Shown here piece after piece: positions 39,807 through 49,000 of a stretch of 64,000 nt of DNA. Where the stretch lies: NCBI GenBank assembly GCA_963971285.1, contig OZ020248.1, forward strand, positions 7,812,001 to 7,876,000, given 5' to 3'. Each line of letters opens with the position of its first letter. Within the stretch, counting starts at the first letter, position 1. This DNA comes from Astropecten irregularis (Eukaryota; Echinodermata; Asteroidea; Paxillosida; Astropectinidae). The position numbers were made by a program, and so were the translations under genes. The notes under the pieces were generated by a model that saw only the letters and a program-made list of their open reading frames with translations, ran no database searches and had not been told where the DNA came from.

Positions 39807-40042
39807 GTTTAGTTTTTGTTCTGGTTTTTATTATTATTATACCTTCGCACTTTTGGCTTCCATAGCTTTGTGTGATAAGTTTGTTTATTCCTAATCTTTT
39901 ATAATCTTTTTCTGGTAAGCTTATGTGTGGTATATTATGGAAGCTTATAAGCTGAAGTTAATCCTAAGACTGAGTTTGTTAAAATTCTTAATTAATTAGT
40001 CATGTGACAGTCATTTGAATATTTAATAAGACAATTTTGTTC
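39807..40042 (+). other. AT-rich left body of the element
   Basis: About 236 bp with no coding frame of note. It contains a short TTA microsatellite near 39828-39840 and a perfect 12-bp palindrome, AGCTTATAAGCT, at 39942-39953. The last 40 bases (GTGACAGTCAT onward) faintly resemble the end of the core repeats that follow and may be a decayed partial repeat. Confidence 0.6.
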
Positions 40043-40182
40043 GCAGCATATCTCGAGAACCACAAATGCTATGGAAATGATTCTTTTTGCAAAAGCTTTG
40101 TTTTATCATGTAGTTGTGCATGCTGCCACGAAATTTAGTGTGACGTCATCATGACGTCATCAAAAAAGCTGATTTTTGATTA
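40043..40182 (+). repeat. Element core repeat 1 (about 140 bp)
   Basis: Starts GCAGCATATCTCGAGAACC, continues through ATGATTCTTTTTGCAAAAGC, and ends with two TGACGTCA palindromes (40141-40148 and 40152-40159) and AAAGCTGATTTTTG. It is the best-preserved copy of three direct repeats. Confidence 0.88.
40141..40159. promoter_or_regulatory. Tandem TGACGTCA palindromes (CRE-like)
   Basis: Two TGACGTCA palindromes separated by three bases. TGACGTCA is the consensus cAMP-response element bound by CREB/ATF bZIP proteins in animals. Whether these copies are bound is unknown. The same position in core repeats 2 and 3 has one intact palindrome plus one TGACATCA. Confidence 0.35.
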
Positions 40183-40324
40183 GCAGTATATCTCGAGAAC
40201 GGTAAGTGCTACAGTAATGATTCTTTTTGCAAAAGCTTTGTTATATCATGCATGTAGTTGTGCATTGCTTCGAAAAATGAACATGATGACATCATGACGT
40301 CATCAAAAAGCCTGATTTTTGTTT
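40183..40324 (+). repeat. Element core repeat 2 (about 142 bp)
   Basis: Starts GCAGTATATCTCGAGAACGG and keeps the same order of motifs: ATGATTCTTTTTGCAAAAGC, a CATGTAGTTGTGCAT stretch, one TGACATCA and one TGACGTCA (40294-40301). Substitutions and small indels relative to repeat 1 are spread throughout. Confidence 0.87.
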
Positions 40325-40462
40325 GCAGCATATTTGAAGAATGACAAATGCTATGGTAATGATTCTTTTTATAAAAGCTTTGCTGCATCATGTACATGAG
40401 TATGCTGCCATGAAATTGACCGTGACATCATCATGACGTCATCAGAGCTTACAAAGCTGATT
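40325..40462 (+). repeat. Element core repeat 3 (about 138 bp)
   Basis: Starts GCAGCATATTTGAAGAATG, where the CTCGAG of the other copies is lost. It carries ATGATTCTTTTTATAAAAGC, a TGACATCA and a TGACGTCA (40434-40441), and ends in AAGCTGATT just before the 3' terminal module. It is the most diverged of the three. Confidence 0.85.
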
Positions 40463-40468
40463 AAATAA

Positions 40469-40480
40469 GTCGGAACAGCT
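40469..40480 (-). repeat. 3' subterminal inverted repeat
   Basis: GTCGGAACAGCT, the perfect 12-bp reverse complement of the element's first 12 bases, lies 32 bp inside the 3' end. This displacement is the asymmetry expected of Helentrons. Confidence 0.85.
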
Positions 40481-40482
40481 CC

Positions 40483-40500
40483 GTGTTCGTCCACGAACAC
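40483..40500 (+). terminator. 3' hairpin of the rolling-circle element
   Basis: GTGTTCGT and ACGAACAC are perfect inverted arms flanking CC; in practice a 7-bp stem with a TCCA loop. The hairpin stands 12 bases before the CTAG end. In Helitron-class elements a hairpin at this position is thought to mark the end of rolling-circle transposition. It is not a transcription terminator; the type used here means transposition terminator. Confidence 0.75.
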
Positions 40501-40512
40501 TTAAATGTCTAG

Positions 40513-41204
40513 TTCCCTGTAGAGTTCATCTGGGGATACATGTCGTGCAAGTTTCAAGTCGATTGCCTCAGTATTCAGGGAGAAATTTCCAACACTAGCG
40601 TCAAAAAGTCACTCATAGTCTAAGTGCAGTTTTAATGCGGCCTGTTCGGCGGCCTTCTCTCATAGCGTGTGGTGCTACACTTGGATTTTCGGCCATGAAC
40701 ATGACTTTGTAATTTGGCACAGCTCATATTTCCCTGTAGAGTTCATCTGGGGCTACATGTCGTGCAAGTTTCAAGTCGGTTTCCTCAGTATTCAGGGAGA
40801 AATTTCCAACTCTAGCGTCAAAAAGTGTCTCATAGTCTAAGTGCAGTTTTAATGCGGCCTGATCGGAGGCCTTCTCGCATAGCGTGTGTTGCTTTACTTG
40901 GATTTTCGGCCATGAACATGACTTTGGAATTTGGCACAGCCCATATTTCCCTCTAGAGTACATCTGGGGCTACATGTCGTGCAATTTTCAAGTCGATTAC
41001 CTCAGTATTCAGGGAGAAATTTCCAACTCTAGTGTCAAAAATTGTCTCATAGTCTAAGCACAGTTTTAATGCGGCCTGCTCGGAGTCCTTCACGCATAGC
41101 GTGTGGTGCTTTACTTGGATTTTCGGCCATGAACATGACTTTGGAATTTGGCACAGCCCATATTTCCCTGTAGAGTTCATCTGGGGCTACATGTCGTGCA
41201 GGTT
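40513..41204 (+). repeat. Satellite right flank of the transposon
   Basis: The interrupted monomer resumes at TTCCCTGTAGAG. Its sequence (GGGGATACATG, then CAACACTAGCG and AAAAGTCACTC) matches what follows the equivalent monomer near 36100. No satellite was lost on insertion. The next monomer has the private change GCACAGCTCATATT (40719). Confidence 0.88.
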
Positions 41205-43896
41205 TCAAGTCGATTACCTCAGTATTCAGGGAAAAATTTCGAACTCGAGCGTCAAAAAGTGTCTCATAGTCAAAGTGCAGTTTTAATGCGGCCTGCTCGG
41301 AGGCCTTCACGCATAGCGTGTGGTGCTATACTTGGATTTTAGGCCATGAACATGACTTTGGAATTTGGCACAGCCCATATTTCCCTGTAGAGTTCATCTG
41401 GGGCTACATGTCGTGCAGGTTTCAAGTCGGTTGCCTCAGTATTCAGGGAGAAATTTCCAACTCTAGTGTCAAAAATTGTCTCATAGTCTAGGTACAGTTT
41501 TAATGCGGCCTGCTCGGAGGCCATCACGCATAGCGTGTGGTGCTATACTTGGATTTTCAGCCATGAACATGACTTTGGAATTTGGCACAGCCCATATTTC
41601 CCTCTAGAGTACATCTGGGGCTACATGTCGTGCAAGTTTCAAGTCGATTACCTCAGTATTCAGGGAGAAATTTCCAACTCTAGTGTCAAAAATTGTCTCA
41701 TAGTCTAAGCACAGTTTTAATGCGGCCTGTTCGGCGGCCTTCTCTCATAGCGTGTGGTGCTACACTTGGATTTTCGGCCATGACCATGACTTTGGAATTT
41801 GGCACAGCCCATATTTCCCTGTAGAGTTCATCTGGGGATACATGTCGTGCAAGTTTCAAGTCGATTGCCTCAGTATTCAGGGAGAAATTTCCAACTCTAG
41901 AGTCAAAAATTGTCTCATAGTCTAAGTGCAGTTTTAATGCGGCCTGCTCGGAGGCCTTCTCGCATAGCGTGGGGTGCTATACTTGGATTTTAGGCCATGA
42001 ACATGACTTTGAAATTTGGCACAGCCCATATTTCCCTGTAGAGTACATCTGGGGCTACATGTCGTACACGTTTCAAGTCGGTTTCCTCAGTATTCAGGGA
42101 GAAATTTCCAACTCTAGCGTCAAAAAGTGTCTCATAGTCTAAGTGCAGTTTTAATGCGGCCTGATCGGAGGCCTTCTCGCATAGCGTGTGTTGCTTTACT
42201 TGGATTTTAGGCCATGAACATGACTTTGGAATTTGGCACAGCCCATATTTCCCTCTAGAGTACATCTGGGGCTACATGTCGTGCAAGTTTCAAGTCGATT
42301 ACCTCAGTATTCAGGGAAAAATTTCGAACTCGAGCGTCAAAAAGTGTCTCATAGTCAAAGTGCAGTTTTAATGCGGCCTGCTCGGAGGCCTTCACGCATA
42401 GCGTGTGGTGCTATACTTGGATTTTCGGCCATGAACATGACTTTGGAATTTGGCACAGCCCATATTTCCCTGTAGAGTTCATCGCATAGCGTGTGGTGCT
42501 ATACTTGGATTTTCGGCCATGAACATGACTTTGGAATTTGGCACAGCCCATATCTCCCTGTAGAGTTCATCTGGGGCTTCATGTCGTGCAAGTTTCAAGT
42601 CGGTTTCCTCAGTATTCAGGGAGAAATTCCCAACTCTAGCGTCAAAAAGTGTCTCATAGTCTAAGTGCAGTTTTAATGCGGCCTGATCGGAGGCCTTCTC
42701 GCATAGCGTGTGTTGCTTTACTTGGATTTTAGGCCATGAACATGACTTTGGAATTTGGCACAGCCCATATTTCCCTCTAGAGTACATCTGGGGCTACATG
42801 TCGTGCAAGTTTCAAGTCGATTACCTCAGTATTCAGGGAAAAATTTCGAACTCGAGCGTCAAAAAGTGTCTCATAGTCAAAGTGCAGTTTTAATGCGGCC
42901 TGCTCGGAGGCCTTCTCGCATAGCGTGTGTTGCTTTACTTGGATTTTAGGCCATGAACATGACTTTGGAATTTGGCACAGCCCATATTTCCCTCTAGAGT
43001 ACATCTGGGGCTACATGTCGTGCAAGTTTCAAGTCGATTACCTCAGTATTCAGGGAAAAATTTCGAACTCGAGCGTCAAAAAGTGTCTCATAGTCAAAGT
43101 GCAGTTTTAATGCGGCCTGCTCGGAGGCCTTCACGCATAGCGTGTGGTGCTATACTTGGATTTTCGGCCATGAACATGACTTTGGAATTTGGCACAGCCC
43201 ATATTTCCCTGTAGAGTTCATCTGGGGCTACATGTCGTGCAGGTTTCAAGTCGATTGCCTCAGTATTCATGGAGAAATTTCCAACTCTAGAGTCAAAAAT
43301 TGTCTCATAGTCTAAGTACAGTTTTAATGCGGCCTGCTCGGAGGCCTTCACGCATAGCGTGTGGTGCTATACTTGGATTTTCGGCCATGACCATGACTTT
43401 GGAATTTGGCACAGCCCATATCTCCCTGTAGAGTTCATCTGGGGATACATGTCGTGCAAGTTTCAAGTCGATTGCCTCAGTATTCAGGGAAAAATGTCCA
43501 ACTCTAGAGTCAAAAATTGTCTCATAGTCTAAGTGCAGTTTTAATGCGGCCTGCTCGGAGGCCTTCTCGCATAGCGTGGGGTGCTATACTTGGATTTTAG
43601 GCCATGAACATGACTTTGAAATTTGGCACAGCCCATATTTCCCTGTAGAGTACATCTGGGGCTACATGTCGTACACGTTTCAAGTCGGTTTCCTCAGTAT
43701 TCAGGGAGAAATTTCCAACTCTAGCGTCAAAAAGTGTCTCATAGTCAAAGTGCAGTTTTAATGCGGCCTGCTCGGAGGCCTTCACGCATAGCGTGTGGTG
43801 CTATACTTGGATTTTCGGCCATGAACATGACTTTGGAATTTGGCACAGCCCATATCTCCCTGTAGAGTACATCTGGGGCTACATGTCGTGCAAGTT
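41205..43896 (+). repeat. 2692-bp HOR, second locus, copy 1
   Basis: Related to the unit at 26.8-32.2 kb and containing the same 129-bp deletion junction. It recurs at 43897-46318, first at a 2692-bp offset and then, from about 45.2 kb, at 2909 bp because copy 2 has one extra monomer. Shared markers are GGCCATCACGCATAG (41520 and 44212), GTCGTACACGTTTC (42061 and 44753) and GCGTGGGGTGC (41967 and 44659). Confidence 0.85.
42476..42491 (+). other. Truncated-monomer junction 3
   Basis: TTCATC joined to GCATAGCG, the same 129-bp deletion breakpoint as at 28975-28990 and carried in a related HOR more than 10 kb away. Confidence 0.93.
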
Positions 43897-45169
43897 TCAA
43901 GTCGATTACCTCAGTATTCAGGGAAAAATTTCGAACTCGAGCGTCAAAAAGTGTCTCATAGTCAAAGTGCAGTTTTAATGCGGCCTGCTCGGAGGCCTTC
44001 ACGCATAGCGTGTGGTGCTATACTTGGATTTTCGGCCATGAACATGACTTTGGAATTTGGCACAGCCCATATTTCCCTGTAGAGTTCATCTGGGGCTACG
44101 TGTCGTGCAGGTTTCAAGTCGGTTGCCTCAGTATTCAGGGAGAAATTTCCAACTCTAGTGTCAAAAATTGTCTCATAGTCTAGGTACAGTTTTAATGCGG
44201 ACTGCTCGGAGGCCATCACGCATAGCGTGTGGTGCTATACTTGGATTTTCAGCCATGAACATGACTTTGGAATTTGGCACAGCCCATATTTCCCTCTAGA
44301 GTACATCTGGGGCTACATGTCGTGCAAGTTTCAAGTCGATTACCTCAGTATTCAGGGAGAAATTTCCAACTCTAGTGTCAAAAATTGTCTCATAGTCTAA
44401 GCACAGTTTTAATGCGGCCTGTTCGGCGGCCTTCTCTCATAGCGTGTGGTGCTACACTTGGATTTTCGGCCATGACCATGACTTTGGAATTTGGCACAGC
44501 CCATATTTCCCTGTAGAGTTCATCTGGGGATACATGTCGTGCAAGTTTCAAGTCGATTGCCTCAGTATTCAGGGAGAAATTTCCAACTCTAGAGTCAAAA
44601 ATTGTCTCATAGTCTAAGTGCAGTTTTAATGCGGCCTGCTCGGAGGCCTTCTCGCATAGCGTGGGGTGCTATACTTGGATTTTAGGCCATGAACATGACT
44701 TTGAAATTTGGCACAGCCCATATTTCCCTGTAGAGTACATCTGGGGCTACATGTCGTACACGTTTCAAGTCGGTTTCCTCAGTATTCAGGGAGAAATTTC
44801 CAACTCGAGCGTCAAAAAGTGTCTCATAGTCTAAGTGCAGTTTTAATGCGGCCTGATCGGAGGCCTTCTCGCATAGCGTGTGTTGCTTTACTTGGATTTT
44901 AGGCCATGAACATGACTTTGGAATTTGGCACAGCCCATATTTCCCTCTAGAGTACATCTGGGGCTACATGTCGTGCAAGTTTCAAGTCGATTACCTCAGT
45001 ATTCAGGGAAAAATTTCGAACTCGAGCGTCAAAAAGTGTCTCATAGTCAAAGTGCAGTTTTAATGCGGCCTGCTCGGAGGCCTTCACGCATAGCGTGTGG
45101 TGCTATACTTGGATTTTCGGCCATGAACATGACTTTGGAATTTGGCACAGCCCATATTTCCCTGTAGAG

Positions 45170-45386
45170 TTCATCTGGGGCTACATGTCGTGCAGGTTTC
45201 AAGTCGATTGCCTCAGTATTCAGGGAGAAATTTCCAACTCTTGTGTCAAAAACTGTCTCATAGTCTAAGTACAGTTTTAATGCGGCCTGCTCGGAGGCCT
45301 TCACGCATAGCGTGTGGTGCTATACTTGGATTTTCGGCCATGAACATGACTTTGGAATTTGGCACAGCCCATATTTCCCTGTAGAG
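45170..45386 (+). repeat. Extra monomer inserted in HOR copy 2
   Basis: One full 217-bp monomer present here but absent from the corresponding place in copy 1 (near 42478). Its TCTTGTGTCAAAAACTG signature also occurs near 20800 and 51400, so it was probably brought in by exchange with such a family and not newly mutated. Edges are approximate. Confidence 0.72.
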
Positions 45387-45400
45387 TTCATCGCATAGCG
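45385..45400 (+). other. Truncated-monomer junction 4
   Basis: Fourth occurrence of the TTCATC to GCATAGCG join. It lies 2909 bp from junction 3, equal to 2692 + 217. Confidence 0.93.
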
Positions 45401-46318
45401 TGTGGTGCTATACTTGGATTTTCGGCCATGAACATGACTTTGGAATTTGGCACAGCCCATATCTCCCTGTAGAGTTCATCTGGGGCTTCATGTCGTGCAA
45501 GTTTCAAGTCGGTTTCCTCAGTATTCAGGGAGAAATTCCCAACTCTAGCGTCAAAAAGTGTCTCATAGTCTAAGTGCAGTTTTAATGCGGCCTGATCGGA
45601 GGCCTTCTCGCATAGCGTGTGTTGCTTTACTTGGATTTTAGGCCATGAACATGACTTTGGAATTTGGCACAGCCCATATTTCCCTCTAGAGTACATCTGG
45701 GGCTACATGTCGTGCAAGTTTCAAGTCGATTACCTCAGTATTCAGGGAAAAATTTCGAACTCGAGCGTCAAAAAGTGTCTCATAGTCAAAGTGCAGTTTT
45801 AATGCGGCCTGCTCGGAGGCCTTCTCGCATAGCGTGTGTTGCTTTACTTGGATTTTAGGCCATGAACATGACTTTGGAATTTGGCACAGCCCATATTTCC
45901 CTCTAGAGTACATCTGGGGCTACATGTCGTGCAAGTTTCAAGTCGATTACCTCAGTATTCAGGGAAAAATTTCGAACTCGAGCGTCAAAAAGTGTCTCAT
46001 AGTCAAAGTGCAGTTTTAAGGCGGCCTGCTCGGAGGCCTTCACGCATAGCGTGTGGTGCTATACTTGGATTTTCGGCCATGAACATGACTTTGGAATTTG
46101 GCACAGCCCATATTTCCCTGTAGAGTTCATCTGGGGCTACATGTCGTGCAGGTTTCAAGTCGATTGCCTCAGTATTCATGGAGAAATTTCCAACTCTAGA
46201 GTCAAAAATTGTCTCATAGTCTAAGTACAGTTTTAATGCGGCCTGCTCGGAGGCCTTCACGCATAGCGTGTGGTGCTATACTTGGATTTTCGGCCATGAC
46301 CATGACTTTGGAATTTGG

Positions 46319-46978
46319 CATAGCCCATATTTCCCTCTAGAGTACATCTGGGGCTACATGTCGTGCAAGTTTCAAGTCGATTACCTCAGTATTCAGGGAA
46401 AAATTTCGAACTCGAGCGTCAAAAAGTGTCTCATAGTCAAAGTGCAGTTTTAATGCGGCCTGCTCGGAGGCCTTCACGCATAGCGTGTGGTGCTAAACTT
46501 GGATTTTCGGCCATGAACATGACTTTGGAATTTGGCACAGCCCATATTTCCCTGTAGAGTTCATCTGGGGCTACATGTCGTGCAGGTTTCAAGTCGATTG
46601 CCTCAGTATTCAGGGAGAAATTTCCAACTCTAGAGTCAAAAATTGTCTCATAGTCTAAGTACAGTTTTAATGCGGCCTGCTCGGAGGCCTTCACGCATAG
46701 CGTGTGGTGCTATACTTGGATTTTCGGCCATGAACATGACTTTGGAATTTGGCACAGCCCATATCTCCCTGTAGAGTTCATCTGGGGCTACATGTCGTGC
46801 AAGTTTCAAGTCGGTTTCCTCAGTATTCAGGGAGAAATTTCCAACTCTAGCGTCAAAAAGTTTCTCATAGTCTAAGTGCAGTTTTAATGCGGCCTGCTCG
46901 GAGGCCTTCACGCATAGCGTGTGGTGCTATACTTGGATTTTCGGCCATGAACATGACTTTGGAATTTGGCACAGCCCA
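46319..46978 (+). repeat. Mixed satellite segment
   Basis: Three monomers of differing type between HOR blocks. They include one with GTGCTAAACTTGG (46490) and one with AAAAAGTTTCTCATAG (46856), a state typical of the right-hand part of the array. Nothing other than satellite is present. Confidence 0.75.
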
Positions 46979-49000
46979 TATTTCCCTGTAGAGTTCATCT
47001 GGGGATACATGTCGTGCAGGTTTCAAGTCGATTGCCTCAGTATTCAGGGAGAAATTTCCAACTCTTGTGTCAAAAATTGTCTCATAGTCTAAGTACAGTT
47101 TTAATGCGGCCTGCTCGGAGGCCTTCACGCATAGCGTGTGGTGCTATACTTGGATTTTCGGCCATGAACATGACTTTGGAATTTGGCACAGCCCATATCT
47201 CCCTGTAGAGTTCATCTGGGGCTACATGTCGTGCAAGTTTCAAGTCGATTACCTCAGTATTCAGGGAAAAATTTCCAACTCGAGCGTCAAAAAGTGTCTC
47301 ATAGTCAAAGTGCAGTTTTAATGCGGCCTGCTCGGAGGCCTTCACGCATAGCGTGTGGTGCTATACTTGGATTTTCGGCCATGACCATGACTTTGGAATT
47401 TGGCACAGCCCATATTTCCCTGTAGAGTTCATCTGGGGATACATGTCGTGCAAGTTTCAAGTCGATTGCCTCAGTATTCAGGGAGAAATTTCCAACTCGA
47501 GCGTCAAAAAGTTTCTCATAGTCTAAGTGCAGTTTTAATGCGGCCTGCTCGGAGGCCTTCACGCATAGCGTGTGGTGCTATACTTGGATTTTCGGCCATG
47601 AACATGACTTTGGAATTTGGCACAGCCCATATTTCCCTGTAGAGTTCATCTGGGGCTACATGTCGTGCAGGTTTCAAGTCGATTGCCTCAGTATTCAGGG
47701 AGAAATTTCCAACTCGAGCGTCAAAAAGTTTCTCATAGTCTAAGTGCAGTTTTAATGCGGCCTGCTCGGAGGCCTTCACGCATAGCGTGTGGTGCTATAC
47801 TTGGATTTTCGGACATGAACATGACTTTGGAATTTGGCACAGCCCATATTTCCCTGTAGAGTTCATCTGGGGCTACATGTCGTGCAGGTTTCAAGACGAT
47901 TGCCTCAGTATTCAGGGAGAAATTTCCAACTCTTGTGTCAAAAATTGTCTCATAGTCTAAGTACAGTTTTAATGCGGCCTGCTCGGAGGCCTTCTCGCAT
48001 AGCGTGTGGTGCTATACTTGGATTTTCGGCCATGAACATGACTTTGGAATTTGGCACAGCCCATATCTCCCTGTAGAGTTCATCTGGGGCTACATGTCGT
48101 GCAAGTTTCAAGTCGGTTTCCTCAGTATTCAGGGAGAAATTCCCAACTCTAGCGTCAAAAAGCGTCTCATAGTCTAAGTGCAGTTTTAATGCGGCCTGAT
48201 CGGAGGCCTTCTCGCATAGCGTGTGTTGCTTTACTTGGATTTTAGGCCATGAACATGACTTTGGAATTTGGCACAGCCCATATTTCCCTCTAGAGTACAT
48301 CTGGGGCTACATGTCGTGCAAGTTTCAAGTCGATTACCTCAGTATTCAGGGAAAAATTTCGAACTCGAGCGTCAAAAAGTGTCTCATAGTCAAAGTGCAG
48401 TTTTAATGCGGCCTGCTCGGAGGCCTTCACGCATAGCGTGTGGTGCTATACTTGGATTTTCGGCCATGACCATGACTTTGGAATTTGGCACAGCCCATAT
48501 TTCCCTGTAGAGTTCATCTGGGGATACATGTCGTGCAAGTTTCAAGTCGATTGCCTCAGTATTCAGGGAGAAATTTCCAACTCTAGTGTCAAAAATTGTC
48601 TCATAGTCTAAGTACAGTTTTAATGCGGCCTGCTCGGAGGCCTTCACGCATAGCGTGTGGTGCTATGCTTGGATTTTCGGCCATGAACATGACTTTGGAA
48701 TTTGGCAAAGCCCATATTTCCCTCTAGAGTTCATCTGGGGCTACATATCGTGCACGTTTCAAGTCGATTGCATCAGTATTCAGGGAAAAATGTCTAACTC
48801 TAGCGTCAAAAAGTGTCTCATAGTCTAAGTGCAGTTTTAATGCGGCCTGCTCGGAGGCCTTCTCGCATAGCATGTGGTGCTATACTTGGATTTTAGGCCA
48901 TGAACATGACTTTGAAATTTGGCACAGCCCATATTTCCCTCTAGAGTACATCTGGGGCTACATGTCGTGCAAGTTTCAAGTCGATTACCTCAGTATTCAG
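46979..49000 (+). repeat. Long HOR (23-24 monomers), copy 1 head
   Basis: The head of a unit that recurs from about 52187 to 53987. The offset is 5208 bp (24 monomers) up to about 47.5 kb and 4991 bp (23 monomers) from about 47.8 kb. Shared private changes are AAAAAGCGTCTCATAG (48159 and 53150), GTGCTATGCTTGG (48661 and 53652), AAAATGTCTAACTC (48786 and 53777) and CGCATAGCATGTGG (48864 and 53855). A run of near-identical monomers at 47.4-47.8 kb is where one was gained or lost. Confidence 0.83.

Larger units (their letters stand above)
39776..40512 (+). mobile_element. Non-autonomous Helentron-like (Helitron2-type) element
   Basis: A 737-bp sequence unrelated to the satellite interrupts one monomer. 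It begins AGCTGTTCCGAC. The exact reverse complement, GTCGGAACAGCT, lies not at the 3' end but 32 bp inside it (40469-40480). It is followed by a short hairpin (40483-40500) and a CTAG terminus (40509-40512). Asymmetric terminal inverted repeats, a 3' subterminal hairpin, a CTRR-type end and insertion between T residues are the established structural marks of Helentrons. CATATTT precedes the element and TTCCCTG follows it, while the uninterrupted monomer reads CATATTTCCCTG. Two T are therefore extra, and the exact ends are ambiguous by up to two T. The interior holds an AT-rich left part and three roughly 140-bp core repeats. No Rep-helicase coding frame is present, so mobilisation would need a partner element. 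A cut-and-paste transposon is less likely because the 3' inverted repeat is internal and there is no longer target duplication. Confidence 0.82.
43897..46318 (+). repeat. 2692/2909-bp HOR, second locus, copy 2
   Basis: Follows copy 1 with isolated changes: GCTACGTGTCGTG (44095), GCGGACTGCTCGG (44197), AACTCGAGCG (44803) and TTTTAAGGCGGCC (46015). An additional monomer with ACTCTTGTGTCAAAAACTG sits at about 45170-45386, immediately before the deletion junction. The match ends near 46318. Confidence 0.83.

Noticed and set aside
39826-39842. TTA microsatellite as a separate feature of interest
   Set aside because: Only about four or five units; noted as part of the element's left body.
40209-40397. 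62-codon minus-strand open frame inside the transposon
   Set aside because: It spans core repeats 2 and 3, has low-complexity composition and no resemblance to Rep, helicase or endonuclease motifs; expected by chance.
39776-40512. Cut-and-paste (TIR) transposon or MITE
   Set aside because: The 3' inverted repeat is 32 bp internal and followed by a hairpin and CTAG. The only duplication is two T, with no TA or 8-bp target duplication.
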